The notes: generated by a model from the sequence alone, not told the origin. A stretch of 64,000 bases of DNA from Bog-473 sp036268485 (GCA_036268485.1 DATAUC010000038.1:62001-126000); one strand, 5' to 3'. Positions 17,404 through 26,494 are shown, counted from the stretch's first letter. Numbers and translations are program-made.

Positions 17404-18312
17404 CTAGGTGCGGGGGATGACGACCAGCTTGATGGAGCTGGAGGACTGGCCCGTGATGCCCTCGAGCAGCGTCTTGCCGTCCAGCGAGACGGCCAGCGAC
17501 ACACAGTGGCCGGTGACGGGCACTGATCCCACCACCGAATCTGTCCGGAGGCTCACGATGGCCACGCTGGTGGCGGCTCCGGCCTGGCTCGGCTTTTCCA
17601 ACACGTAGAGCGTCTGGCCGTTCGGGCTCAGGGTCATCGCCTGGGCCGACGCCGGGACATCAGCCACAGTGGCCGGCGTGCCCACCGGGAAGGCCAGCGA
17701 GGTAATCGTCCCGTCGGCGTGCAACACGTAGATGGTCGACCCACTGGCCGAAACTGCCACGTCGACGGCGTGGTCGGTGACCGGGTAGTGGAACGAGTGT
17801 GAGTTCGAGATGCCGGTCACGGCCACCATCTGGTGGCCAGGGGTGCCCCGCAGCGACGTGATGGCGTCACCCTCGGCGTCCACCGCTACCTGGGTGATCG
17901 GCAGCGCGGCCTTGGCCGCTTGCATGAAGTCGCCGGTGATGGCGTTGTACCAGACCACGGCCGGGTAGGCGCCCTTGGTGGTGCCGACCGTGAGGGTGAT
18001 GCCCTGAGCGGCCAGGGCCACCGATTCGGCGTAGGGGCTGACCACTTCGGAGCCGACGGCCACCTGGGAGATGACGTTGATCTGGGTCAGCGTCTTCTTG
18101 GCCCTGGTCCCATGGAGCACCCAGATAGTGCCGTCGCTACGGGGTTGGGCCATATCGATGAGATGGGCGGGAGCCGGAACCGACACGCTGGACGGCGGGA
18201 CCGTGGTGGTCGTGGCCGCGGCGACGGGAGTGGCCGCCAGGGTGGTGATGACGATGATCCCCACGGCCGCGGTGAGACCGGGCAGGGTTGCCAGGCGTCG
18301 CTGTCGCCGCAT
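17404..18312 (-). CDS. Secreted YncE-like beta-propeller protein, copy 1
   Basis: A 302-residue exported protein. The signal peptide spans residues 1-31 (MRRQRR, then a hydrophobic core, then TPVAAA). Repeats of about 40 residues with SPNGQTLYVLEK, ASGSTIYVLHADG and SLDGKTLLEG mark YncE/WD40-like blades. ATG at 18312 is chosen because GGGGAG stands 6 bases upstream and the signal peptide then begins correctly; the open frame runs 14 codons further. A paralogue sits at 56267 near the far end of the second EPS locus, sharing SDG[TS]IWVL and the AKK segment. It probably binds a surface ligand; there are no catalytic residues to point to. Confidence 0.75.
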   Translation of the reverse strand: MRRQRRLATLPGLTAAVGIIVITTLAATPVAAATTTTVPPSSVSVPAPAHLIDMAQPRSDGTIWVLHGTRAKKTLTQINVISQVAVGSEVVSPYAESVALAAQGITLTVGTTKGAYPAVVWYNAITGDFMQAAKAALPITQVAVDAEGDAITSLRGTPGHQMVAVTGISNSHSFHYPVTDHAVDVAVSASGSTIYVLHADGTITSLAFPVGTPATVADVPASAQAMTLSPNGQTLYVLEKPSQAGAATSVAIVSLRTDSVVGSVPVTGHCVSLAVSLDGKTLLEGITGQSSSSIKLVVIPRT

Positions 18313-18456
18313 GTCTCGCTCCCCTGCCATCGGTTCGTCGGGTCCCCGCCCCATTGCCTGCTGTGTAACAAGGTCATACTAGGTGGCTGCAAACGGGCTC
18401 CTCGGGGCACCGATGCAGGGGGAATCGGTCGTCTTGAGCCTGGAGCCATCTGACTC

Positions 18457-20385
18457 GTGCCATACCACCAGCATCGTGAGCAGCGGCCCCTGCACCTGTT
18501 TCGTCACGGCCCCCGGCACTTCCTCCAGCACCGCAACGGAGATCGTCACGGCCATCAACGCAACGTGGTCTCGACCGAGCATCGGCGGCGCACGCTGGCC
18601 GTCATCTCGATCTTCGCCGGCGGCTTGGTCGTGGTCGCCTTCCTCGTGCTGGTCATCTTCTCCTACGGGCCACTCAACAGCGCCCGCGACGACCTCAACC
18701 AGGCCCGCACCATCATCAGCAACGACTTGGCCAACCGATCGCTCTTCACCTCAGCGGACGGGCGGGCCCGTCTGGCCAACGACATCGGGTCCGTGGCCAA
18801 AGAGGCGGCCGAAGCCAATACGACCCTGAGCAACTCGGAGTCGATCAGCCTGCTCGGCCATCTCCCGGTGCTCGGGGCCCAACGCGACGGCGTGCTGCAA
18901 CTGGCCATGGATGTGGAGAAGGCCACCACGACGGGCCAGTCCATTCTGGGAGCCCTCAACAAGTTGGCCGAGTCGAGCCACGGCACCACGGTCGGCTTGC
19001 CGGCTCTGGCCAGCCTGGAGTTCTCTGTGGTCGCCGACCGGAAGGGCATGGCTGCGCTCGATCGGCCAACTAGCGGGCTCATCGGCCCCATCGCTTCGGC
19101 CCGCCGCGACTTCGACCGCGAGGACGCCAAGCTGGTTCGGCTGCTCTCGCTCACCGCCAAGACCATCGACTTCGCCCGGCCCTTCCTCGGAGCGAACGGT
19201 CCCCAGACCTACCTCATCGCCGGGCAGAACAACGCGGAGATGCGCGACAGCGGCGCCGTCCTCTCCCTCGATCTCCTGACCGCCCAGGACGGCACGTTCA
19301 GCCTGGACCATGCCACGACGTACGGGAACTACATACTCTCGTCGCCGGCCAACTTCACCCTGCCGCCGGGGACGCAACAGATCTTCGGGGCGTACAAATC
19401 GACCGAGGAATGGCCCGAGGTCGACGCCACCGCCGACTTCGCCACCACCGGGCAGGACATGCAGGCCATGTGGGCCCAGGCCACCGGCCAGACCGTCAAC
19501 GGGGTCATCGGGATCGACGTGCCCGGGGTGGCCAGCATTTTGCGCCTGACGGGGCCGGTAATGGTGCCCGGGATCGACCAGCCCGTCAGTGCCACCAACG
19601 TGGCCGACGTCTTGTTGAACGAGGAATACGCCGGCGACACCGTGAACAATCCGCAGAACACCCGGCGGGACAAGATCTCCGCCGTCGTCAAGGCGGCCAT
19701 TGATGAGATGAAGAAGGAGCGCATCGATCTGGGCTCCTTCGCCAACGCGTTGGCCAACGACGTGCAGGGCCGCCACCTCATGGTGTGGAGTGCGGCCCCG
19801 GCCGATGAAGCTGGACTGCGCACCCTCGACGCGGCGGGGACCTTGACCACCAGCGAGCCCGACCGGACCATCCATCTGGCCGTGGAGAACAACACCGCCG
19901 ACAAGCTCGACTACTTCCTGCGGGTCGGGGTGGCCATGAAGGTAACCGTGGACAACACAGGGAACGCCATCATCAACACCACCATCAGGGTGGCCAACGG
20001 CGCCCTGCCCAACCAGCCCCCCTCGTACCAGTACGGGCCGGACGGGGTCAACGCCTTCACCCCCGGGCAGTACGTGGCCCGAGTCTTCTACTGGGGTCCG
20101 GTGGGGGCCCAGGTGCCGGGCTCGGTGAACGAGTCGGGCCTGCAAGTGGTCGAAAACCACTTCTCTCTCATGCCGACCCAGCACGGTCAGGTGACCTTCA
20201 CCACGATCATCCCCCACGCCGTGCGGCACGGCCGGCTCCAACTTCGACTCATCCCCCAGGCCCGCCTGGTGCCGGACAAATTCTCTCTCTCCCTCGAGGC
20301 CCCTTCGTGGAAGGTCTCCGGCCGCACTCATATCTCGACCAGATGGGGCAAGACACTGACCCTGAGCTGGGGTTTGTCGCATTGA
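18457..20385 (+). CDS. DUF4012 membrane-anchored protein, copy 1
   Basis: A 642-residue protein with one N-terminal helix (about 47-69) and a large extracytoplasmic DUF4012 region. The conserved core is PFLG..GPQTYLIAGQNNAEMRDSG at about 240-265. DUF4012 proteins occur in EPS loci but their biochemical role is not established. The first 36 residues are unusually rich in His and Arg (HQHREQR, RHGPRHF, QHRNGDRHGHQR). The paralogue at 32520 repeats the spacing of these residues, which supports the GTG start. It is followed by a LAFTG-anchored protein, the same order as the second copy. It is divergent from the propeller gene. Confidence 0.82.
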   Translation: MPYHQHREQRPLHLFRHGPRHFLQHRNGDRHGHQRNVVSTEHRRRTLAVISIFAGGLVVVAFLVLVIFSYGPLNSARDDLNQARTIISNDLANRSLFTSADGRARLANDIGSVAKEAAEANTTLSNSESISLLGHLPVLGAQRDGVLQLAMDVEKATTTGQSILGALNKLAESSHGTTVGLPALASLEFSVVADRKGMAALDRPTSGLIGPIASARRDFDREDAKLVRLLSLTAKTIDFARPFLGANGPQTYLIAGQNNAEMRDSGAVLSLDLLTAQDGTFSLDHATTYGNYILSSPANFTLPPGTQQIFGAYKSTEEWPEVDATADFATTGQDMQAMWAQATGQTVNGVIGIDVPGVASILRLTGPVMVPGIDQPVSATNVADVLLNEEYAGDTVNNPQNTRRDKISAVVKAAIDEMKKERIDLGSFANALANDVQGRHLMVWSAAPADEAGLRTLDAAGTLTTSEPDRTIHLAVENNTADKLDYFLRVGVAMKVTVDNTGNAIINTTIRVANGALPNQPPSYQYGPDGVNAFTPGQYVARVFYWGPVGAQVPGSVNESGLQVVENHFSLMPTQHGQVTFTTIIPHAVRHGRLQLRLIPQARLVPDKFSLSLEAPSWKVSGRTHISTRWGKTLTLSWGLSH

Positions 20386-20574
20386 GGTGGCTATTTGGGT
20401 GCTTCCACCACAAGATCGGCCCCCAACCTGTGTTTTCCCTGGTGGCAGGGTACTTCGCTCCAACCGCTCGATACTTTGTTTTGCCGGCGGGTTGGGGTAA
20501 CCTGCGTTCATTGTCCGGGCGGACCTGAGCACGACAACGTGCGAAGGGGAAGTTCCAGAGCACGTGAGGGATCA

Positions 20575-21162
20575 ATGGCCGGAGGGCGTTCCACACTTAT
20601 TCGTATCGGCAGCGGACTCGGGGTACTCCTGGGCTCATCGGCCCTTCTCTTCGCCACCGCGACGGCGGCCGGCGCGGCGGGATCGACCCCACCGGCAGCA
20701 ACCACCACTCCGGTGGCCTGTTCGCTCACCGTCACCGTCACCGTCACCAGCACAGCGGTAAACGTGCCGCTGGCCACCCCGGCTGCGTGTGACTACGCCT
20801 CGGGCTCCAGTGTGGCCGTCACCCTCAATGGTGCCGCTTCCGAGAGCGCCACCGCCGACAACAACGGCGTGGTCAACCTCAACGCCACGGTGACCGACCC
20901 CCACATCGCCATTGACACCACCGCTCCGGTGGCCGTCTCGCTGGGGACCAACACCATCGTCGCCACGGGCACCACCTCGAGCGGCGCCACCGACACGGTG
21001 ACGTTCGTGGTCGATCTGCAGAACGCTCCCGGCAGCAGCGGCCTGGCCTTCACCGGTGCCGACCTTGCTGCACTGATCGGTGCCGCACTGGCCCTGGTGC
21101 TTCTCGGTTCGGCCATCGTGATCTTCACCCGCCGTCGGGCCAGCCAGCTCCACGACGCCTAA
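20575..21162 (+). CDS. Secreted Thr/Ala-rich protein with LAFTG cell-wall sorting signal, copy 1
   Basis: A 195-residue precursor with a signal peptide (1-35, ending AAGAAG) and a Thr/Ala/Val-rich body of about 120 residues containing one close Cys pair (49, 72). The C-terminal sorting signal has LAFTG at 157-161, a helix at 162-185 and the stop-transfer tail RRRASQ. LAXTG is the motif read by class E sortases of high-GC Gram-positives, so the mature protein should be linked to peptidoglycan. The start ATG has GAGGG about 7 bases upstream. It pairs with the DUF4012 gene 189 bases upstream and is followed by a strong terminator. Confidence 0.82.
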   Translation: MAGGRSTLIRIGSGLGVLLGSSALLFATATAAGAAGSTPPAATTTPVACSLTVTVTVTSTAVNVPLATPAACDYASGSSVAVTLNGAASESATADNNGVVNLNATVTDPHIAIDTTAPVAVSLGTNTIVATGTTSSGATDTVTFVVDLQNAPGSSGLAFTGADLAALIGAALALVLLGSAIVIFTRRRASQLHDA

Positions 21163-21195
21163 GTATCGCTGGCCTCGCGCCAGCACTGAGTAGTT

Positions 21196-21240
21196 CGAAA
21201 CCCGCCTCTGCGATCCGTCGCTCAGGCGGGTTTCGCATTT
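21196..21240 (+). terminator. Intrinsic terminator closing the first EPS locus
   Basis: A perfect 12-bp stem (21196-21207 with 21224-21235; arms CGAAACCCGCCT / AGGCGGGTTTCG) encloses a 16-base loop and is followed by CATTTT. It lies 33 bases after the LAFTG gene. The stem is symmetrical and could also stop the leftward transcript of the cupin gene. Confidence 0.85.
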
Positions 21241-21253
21241 TCGGACTTAGAGG

Positions 21254-21688
21254 CTAAGCCTGGGTGGTTCCGGCCGGATGCTCGGCGAACCAGGCGGCGA
21301 TGCCGGGCATGTGCTCCTCAAAGGTGCCGGGCGCCAAGACATTGAGCAGGCCGGCCCGCTCGGATCCCCTGTTCTCGAAGTCATGGGTCGTGCCGCCCGG
21401 CACCAGGACGAAGGATCCGGCGCTGGCCCCAATCCACTCGGAACCCACCAGCACGCTCATGGTGCCGGTCAGCACGTAGAACACGTCGTCTTCGGGGTGG
21501 GCGTGCGGCCCGGGCCCGGTTGTGTGCGGCTCAAGCCACCATTCCGAGATCGAATAGCCGTGGTTAGTCTCGGCCCCATCAGCCTTGAAGGTGGCCGAGA
21601 TACGCCCCATCGGGTACTCCCTGCCCTCGCCGGGACCGAGCACGACCGCTGATCGGCCGGCGGCGTTCTTGCTGCTGTGTTGGCCCAT
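21254..21688 (-). CDS. Cupin-domain protein
   Basis: A 144-residue single cupin. The metal motif is H..H near residues 70-80 (GPGPHAHPEDDVFYVLTG), and the second motif lies in PGGTTHDFENRGSE. Similar small cupins bind a metal and act as dioxygenases, isomerases or sensors; no specific reaction can be assigned. I start at ATG 21688 because AAGGAG lies 6 bases upstream, rather than at the longer open frame. It is 26 bases behind the phosphatase gene and shares its transcript. Confidence 0.75.
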   Translation of the reverse strand: MGQHSSKNAAGRSAVVLGPGEGREYPMGRISATFKADGAETNHGYSISEWWLEPHTTGPGPHAHPEDDVFYVLTGTMSVLVGSEWIGASAGSFVLVPGGTTHDFENRGSERAGLLNVLAPGTFEEHMPGIAAWFAEHPAGTTQA

Positions 21689-21714
21689 GGTCGCTCCTTC
21701 CCTCGTCGGCTCGG

Positions 21715-22281
21715 CTATCCCGTCTGTCGCACCCGGGGCCACAGCAGCGTGTGCAGCATGTCCGTGTATTGCGAGACTTCGGACAGCATGCGGCGGTAGT
21801 CCTCGGAGCTACCACCCATGGGGTCGGGCGTGTCGTCGGTGGCCGAATCCCCGATCAGATCCAGATGGCGCCGCCCGAGGCTGAGGCGTTCCAGCCACTC
21901 TGCAATAGGTTCGTCTTCGGTACGCGACCCCTTCTCCTGCCCCCGCCGCACCACCTCACGCAGGGTGAAGGTGCGGGAAAAGGCCGGGGTGTCGGCCAGG
22001 ACGATCTCTCGCACGTGCTCGCGGGCCATACCGACAATCAGGTGAGCCCGGCTGATCATGTCCGTCGTGACGGGGCGAGGCTGGTGCGTGCTCAGGTCGA
22101 GCCCGTAGGCCACGCCTTCCTCCTGCAGGGAGCGAGGCGTCGGCGACGAGGTGGCCCGGGTGCCGGCCGATTCCACCGTCACCGCCTTGGGCCCGAATTC
22201 CTGGACCCGCTGCTTGAAGAGCCACGCCGCCGAAGGCGACCGGCACAAATTGCCGGTGCACACGAAGAGGACATTGACCAT
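21715..22281 (-). CDS. Low-molecular-weight protein tyrosine phosphatase
   Basis: A 188-residue cytosolic phosphatase. The CX5R(S/T) loop CTGNLCRSP stands at residues 8-16 straight after the first strand (NVLFV). The catalytic Asp is in TPDPMGGS near residue 160. In capsule systems this family dephosphorylates the BY-kinase (Wzb on Wzc), and two BY-kinase genes lie in this window, so that is the leading role (inference). It is somewhat longer than the usual 145-160 residues because of an insertion around 95-125. The start ATG is supported by GAAGG upstream; the open frame runs 76 codons further without homology. Confidence 0.83.
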   Translation of the reverse strand: MVNVLFVCTGNLCRSPSAAWLFKQRVQEFGPKAVTVESAGTRATSSPTPRSLQEEGVAYGLDLSTHQPRPVTTDMISRAHLIVGMAREHVREIVLADTPAFSRTFTLREVVRRGQEKGSRTEDEPIAEWLERLSLGRRHLDLIGDSATDDTPDPMGGSSEDYRRMLSEVSQYTDMLHTLLWPRVRQTG

Positions 22282-22328
22282 GGTCCTACCTTCGCACATG
22301 ACCGGTCGGCTCATGAGAACGGCCCCGG

Positions 22329-22334
22329 TAAGTT
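22329..22334 (+). promoter_or_regulatory. Leaderless-type -10 element TAAGTT
   Basis: TAAGTT lies 6 bases before a GTG at 22341 that opens a 17-codon ORF ending on the start codon of the ABC transporter gene. Confidence 0.5.
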
Positions 22335-22340
22335 GTCCGG

Positions 22341-22394
22341 GTGACCGATTTCCAACCATTGACCTGCCGCGCCACGAAGGACAGCCTCCGATGA
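22341..22394 (+). CDS. Possible 17-residue leader peptide overlapping the ABC transporter start
   Basis: GTG at 22341 opens a frame of 17 codons (VTDFQPLTCRATKDSLR) ending in TGA at 22392-22394, which overlaps the ATG of the ABC transporter as ATGA. A leaderless-type -10 stands 6 bases upstream. It resembles the translated leader peptides known in actinobacteria. It may set transporter expression by translational coupling. No homologue is known to me and chance is possible. Confidence 0.4.
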   Translation: MTDFQPLTCRATKDSLR

Positions 22395-24298
22395 GTATGC
22401 GTGGCGGCATGGGCGGGGGCCGAGGCGGCGGCATGGTGGGCATGCGCTCCATGCGCCAGGATCGCTCCGTCCTCCAACACCGGGTCAAGAAGGGCACGGC
22501 CCGGCGCATGCTGACTTTCGCCGTCCCCTACCGCAAGATCCTCTCCATCTTCCTGCCCGTCGTCATCGTGGACTCGGCCATCGGCGCCATCAACCCACTG
22601 ATCACACGGGACCTCATCAACCACGGCATTTTGGGCAAGGACGCCAGCTTGGTCATCTGGCTGGCCTTCGTGGTGGGCGCATTGGCCCTTGTGGATGCCG
22701 GCTTACAGCTGACTGAGCGACGCATCTCAGCCGCCGTTGGCGAAGGCTTGATCTTCGATATGCGCTCCAAGGTCTTCCGCCACATCCAGCGCATGCCGCT
22801 GGCCTTTTTCACCCGCACGCAGACCGGCGCCTTGGTCAGCCGGCTCAACAACGATGTCATCGGCGCCCAGCAGGCCTTCACCGACCTGTTGTCCAACGTG
22901 GTGGGCAACCTGGTCACCGTCGTGATCGTGCTGGCTTCCATGTTCTACCTGAACTGGAAGATCACACTGCTCTCGCTCATCCTGGTCCCGGTGTTTTTGA
23001 TTCCGGCCCGCATGGTCGGTCAGCGCATCGGTTCGCTCACCATGGAGGGTTACAACCTCAACTCGGAAATGAACATGGTCATGCAGGAGCGCTTCAACGT
23101 CGGCGGCGCCATGCTGGTCAAGCTGCTGGGACGGCCCGAGGCGGAAGCGGAGTCATTCGAAGAGAAGGCGGGAAGAGTCCGCGATATCGGCATCGCCCAG
23201 GCCACCTACGCCCGCATCTTCTTTGTGGCCCTGACCCTGATCGCCTCGTTGGCCACAGCCATCGTCTACGGGGTCGAGGGAGTGGCTGCCGTGCACAACC
23301 CGTTGCTGGTGGGCACCGTGGTCGCCCTGACCCTGTACCTCACCCGACTCTACGGACCGTTGACCCAGCTTTCGAACTTGAACCTCGATGTGATGACAGC
23401 CCTGGTCTCCTTCGAGCGCCTCTTCGAGGTGCTCGACATTGTGCCCATGATTGACGAAGCCCCTGACGCCGTCGACATCCCACGCGGCAGCGCCTCCATC
23501 ACGTTCGAGCATGTGGACTTCGCCTACCCCGGAGCGGAGGAAGTCTCCCTGGCCTCGCTCGAGTCGGTCGCTGTGCTGGAAAAGAGCGCACGTCGAGAAG
23601 TGCTCCACGATGTCTCGTTCACCGTCGAGGCCGGCCACATGGTGGCTCTGGTCGGACCTTCGGGAGCCGGCAAGACGACCATTTCGGCCCTTGTGTCGCG
23701 TTTGTACGACGTCACCAGCGGCTCGGTGAAGCTGAACGGCATCGACGTGCGTCAGGCCACCATGGCGTCGGTGCGCGACGTGGTCGGTGTGGTGACCCAG
23801 GACCCTCACCTCTTCCACGACACCCTGCGGGCCAACCTGATGTACGCCCGACCCGCGGCCACTGAAGCCGAGGTGCTGGCCGCGCTGGACCAGGCGCAGA
23901 TCGGCCATCTAGTGGCCGACCTACCCGACGGTCTCAACACGGTCATCGGCGAGCGGGGCTACCGGCTCTCGGGCGGCGAGAAGCAGCGGGTCGCCCTGGC
24001 CCGCCTCATGCTCAAGGCGCCCGACATCGTCGTGCTGGACGAGGCCACCGCCCACCTTGACTCCGAGTCCGAAGCGGCCGTGCAGCGGGCCCTGGAGGAG
24101 ACACTGAGCGGACGCACCTCGTTGGTCATCGCCCACCGGCTCTCCACCGTGCGCGAAGCCGATCAGCTCCTGGTCATTGACGACGGTCACATCGTCGAGC
24201 AGGGAACGCACCACTCCCTGCTGGAGCAGGACGGTTTGTACGCCGAGCTGTACCGGACCCAGTTCGCCGATCAGGAAGACGTAGCTCCCGGGGAATAG
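22391..24298 (+). CDS. ABC exporter, membrane and ATPase domains fused
   Basis: A 635-residue half-transporter of the MsbA/LmrA type that works as a dimer. The first 50 residues are Gly/Met/Arg-rich. Six helices follow in about residues 50-340. The ATPase domain has Walker A GPSGAGKTT near 422, signature LSGGEKQR near 525, Walker B IVVLDEATAHLD near 545 and the switch His in AHRLSTV. An insertion (EEVSLASLESVAVLEKSAR) separates the A-loop (DFAYPG) from the ATPase core; it is a subgroup trait as I recall the family. The substrate is unknown: lipid, drug or glycolipid. It may be governed by the leader ORF just upstream. Confidence 0.87.
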   Translation: MSMRGGMGGGRGGGMVGMRSMRQDRSVLQHRVKKGTARRMLTFAVPYRKILSIFLPVVIVDSAIGAINPLITRDLINHGILGKDASLVIWLAFVVGALALVDAGLQLTERRISAAVGEGLIFDMRSKVFRHIQRMPLAFFTRTQTGALVSRLNNDVIGAQQAFTDLLSNVVGNLVTVVIVLASMFYLNWKITLLSLILVPVFLIPARMVGQRIGSLTMEGYNLNSEMNMVMQERFNVGGAMLVKLLGRPEAEAESFEEKAGRVRDIGIAQATYARIFFVALTLIASLATAIVYGVEGVAAVHNPLLVGTVVALTLYLTRLYGPLTQLSNLNLDVMTALVSFERLFEVLDIVPMIDEAPDAVDIPRGSASITFEHVDFAYPGAEEVSLASLESVAVLEKSARREVLHDVSFTVEAGHMVALVGPSGAGKTTISALVSRLYDVTSGSVKLNGIDVRQATMASVRDVVGVVTQDPHLFHDTLRANLMYARPAATEAEVLAALDQAQIGHLVADLPDGLNTVIGERGYRLSGGEKQRVALARLMLKAPDIVVLDEATAHLDSESEAAVQRALEETLSGRTSLVIAHRLSTVREADQLLVIDDGHIVEQGTHHSLLEQDGLYAELYRTQFADQEDVAPGE

Positions 24299-24361
24299 GA
24301 ACCATTGGCCGCGTGGTGGGCCACAACGCTGCCTCGACTGGCCGCTGACTATCCGGCGGGG

Positions 24362-24377
24362 GTATCCGTTGGGATAC
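24362..24377 (+). promoter_or_regulatory. Short hairpin before the secreted repeat-protein gene
   Basis: GTATCC and GGATAC pair perfectly around a GTTG loop, 7 bases before the GTG at 24385. It has no T-run, so a terminator is unlikely. It could affect access to the ribosome. Confidence 0.35.
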
Positions 24378-24384
24378 TCAATGA

Positions 24385-25689
24385 GTGCAATATCCCGGTG
24401 CTGGCAATTGGAGGTCAAGGATCAAGCCCGTCTTCTGGGCATTCCTTGTCGCGAGCTGCCTGGCAGCCCCGCTGGTGTGCAGCAACAGTGCCGGCGCCAC
24501 CCATCCACAGAGAGTCTCTATAGGGACAGTGCGCGTGCTGGCGATGCCCAAAGCCGATAGTGCGAACGTCGAACTGTCATCAGTCAGTTGCACCAATCCT
24601 CGATTCTGCGTAGCGGTCGGCGCATTCCGGCCACACCTGAGCTCGATGAGCTACGACGGCGAAGTGCCGGTGATTCTTCGCTTTGACGGGCAGCGGTGGT
24701 CGTCCATGCATTCGCCGGGCGCCACTGAGGCCGACCTGGACGGCGTCGATTGCGTCTCGTCAACTTCGTGTGCGGCCGTCGGAGAGTCAGTAGACGCTCA
24801 GGGCTTGGCGAGGCCACTGATCGAGACACTGCACGGCAGCGTCTGGTCGATCGATCCCTCACCAAATCCATCGTTTTATCCGACCAGTGCGAGTCAGCTC
24901 CAGGCCGTGTCGTGCGCCACCATCACGACGTGCACGGCTGTGGGAACCGACAATGGCAGTGGGTATCCACGGGGAGCGGCCCCATCGACTGGGATCATTG
25001 AACGTGAAACGCCAACTGGGTGGAGCGTCGAATCCCTGGCGCCGCTGGTACCCACGCAGGTCCCTTCGGCTGCTGGCGGAATTTTCGTCCCCGCCACACC
25101 TTTCGATCCGACGATGCTCGTGTCGGTCTCGTGCACTGCGACGCTCTGCGTGAGCGGGGGGGAACAACACACTTTTGTCAGTCACGACTCGGGATCTTGG
25201 GACACCATCGCCCACCCCCCACTGATCACCAACGGAATCGACTGCACGCCAAGCTTCTGCCTGGCCGTCGGAAGTGGCGGCTCAACACAAAGCCACCACA
25301 CCGCAATCAACATCTCCACGTCGATTGTCAAACTGGCGGGCACGCGATGGCAACGGGTGCCATCGCCCAACTCGACCTCATCAGAGAACACGCTGAACTC
25401 CGTAGCGTGCAATCCATCGGAGTCATGCGTTGCCGTTGGTGCATTTACGGGAGCGCCATTGGATCGACCGCAATCGAAGGTGCAGGGAGGCGTCTTAATT
25501 GAAATTGAGTCACAGGGAAGGTGGCGCCTCTTGCCTGCTCCGGCAACGCCATCGGACGTGGATGACACGTTGGCGTCCGTCAGCTGCCCGTCCAACCGTT
25601 TTTGTGTCGCAGTCGGTCAGTCGGAGGTCAACGCGCTGCGAGTGCCCAGCGGACCGCTGAAGTCCTATTCAGTGATTGTTCGGCACTGA
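24385..25689 (+). CDS. Secreted protein with SC..CVAVG repeats
   Basis: A 434-residue exported protein. A hydrophobic signal segment (VFWAFLVASCLAAPLV) ends at an SAGA-like cleavage site. Then come about six repeats of 45-60 residues, each with a Cys pair in the form VSC.....CVAVG, followed by Trp/Pro strands. This is a beta-propeller-like repeat common in actinobacterial secreted proteins; its ligand is unknown. The start is uncertain. GTG at 24385 is used here, but a perfect GGAGG at 24410-24414 sits 6 bases before an ATC codon (24421), from which the peptide would be a textbook signal sequence. It sits alone between the exporter and a convergent hydrolase. Confidence 0.75.
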   Translation: MQYPGAGNWRSRIKPVFWAFLVASCLAAPLVCSNSAGATHPQRVSIGTVRVLAMPKADSANVELSSVSCTNPRFCVAVGAFRPHLSSMSYDGEVPVILRFDGQRWSSMHSPGATEADLDGVDCVSSTSCAAVGESVDAQGLARPLIETLHGSVWSIDPSPNPSFYPTSASQLQAVSCATITTCTAVGTDNGSGYPRGAAPSTGIIERETPTGWSVESLAPLVPTQVPSAAGGIFVPATPFDPTMLVSVSCTATLCVSGGEQHTFVSHDSGSWDTIAHPPLITNGIDCTPSFCLAVGSGGSTQSHHTAINISTSIVKLAGTRWQRVPSPNSTSSENTLNSVACNPSESCVAVGAFTGAPLDRPQSKVQGGVLIEIESQGRWRLLPAPATPSDVDDTLASVSCPSNRFCVAVGQSEVNALRVPSGPLKSYSVIVRH

Positions 25690-25699
25690 CGGCTCGACA

Positions 25700-26434
25700 T
25701 CAGCCCTGAGGGGCGTTCTCCCGGAGCACGTCGTCGAGCATCTTGATGACGCCGGCCGGGTCCTGCACGTGGAGGTCGTGTTCGCCCTTGGGCTTGATGC
25801 GAATATCCCAACCGAGGGCACTGAGCGCCTTGGCCATGGGCGGCTTCACGAACAGGCTCGGGTCGGCCAAGACCAGCGTGGTCGGCACGGCCGGCGGACC
25901 GATCGGGAACGGGGTGCGGCGTCCCGAGGAGACGAGCTGGCTCATCATGGAGGAGTCCCACTTCGACCACATGGCATGGACCCGCTCCAGCATGTCGGGC
26001 GCGGCGCCCTCGGGTGGCATGCCGATCGCCTTGAGGATTCGATCGGGCAGCTTCGTCTGCATCCGACCGAGGAACCGCAGCGCCAGGGCCGTGACCGTTC
26101 CGGCGGTGAAGGCCGGATCGAGTCCGATGTACCGCCTGGGCTGAAGATCCTTGGCGGCCCATGCACTCGAGACACCACCGAGGGACTGACCCATCAGGAA
26201 GTCCAGGCCCGTGGGCAAATTCTCGACCAGGTCGGCCACAAAGTCCGTCACCTGGTAACTCTCGGCCCGTGGACTGTCCCCATGGCCCCGCTGGTCAATG
26301 AGGATGACCGACATGTCGTAGTGATCAACCAGGATCTCGGCGAAGTCCCGCCAGACATCGGAACCCATGGAGGCGCCATGGACCAAGGCGGCCGTGCGAC
26401 TGCCGGTCCCCAGTGTTCGAGTTGCCAACTTCAC
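25700..26434 (-). CDS. Alpha/beta hydrolase
   Basis: A 244-residue soluble hydrolase. VHGASMGSDVW gives the oxyanion region. The nucleophile is Ser84 in GQSLGG, an acidic residue near LADPS is the probable third member, and the general-base His is in KGEHDLHVQDP. The substrate is unknown; relatives include esterases, lactonases and non-haem haloperoxidases. GTG at 26434 follows GGGGGA closely, while an in-frame TTG four codons earlier (26446) is the alternative. It is convergent with the secreted repeat protein, leaving only about 10 bases. Confidence 0.8.
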   Translation of the reverse strand: MKLATRTLGTGSRTAALVHGASMGSDVWRDFAEILVDHYDMSVILIDQRGHGDSPRAESYQVTDFVADLVENLPTGLDFLMGQSLGGVSSAWAAKDLQPRRYIGLDPAFTAGTVTALALRFLGRMQTKLPDRILKAIGMPPEGAAPDMLERVHAMWSKWDSSMMSQLVSSGRRTPFPIGPPAVPTTLVLADPSLFVKPPMAKALSALGWDIRIKPKGEHDLHVQDPAGVIKMLDDVLRENAPQG

Positions 26435-26494
26435 GAAGTCCCCCAATTGTTATCGATCTCTAACGCAATCGTACCGCACGCCGGCGGGAACGCT

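Noticed and set aside
18751..20532. 593-codon open frame antisense to DUF4012 copy 1
   Set aside because: No motif or homology; the sense protein is supported by a full-length paralogue.
20725..20760. Short ACCGTC-type repeat inside the LAFTG gene
   Set aside because: Encodes the Thr-Val alternation of the protein; coding low complexity, not a separate repeat element.
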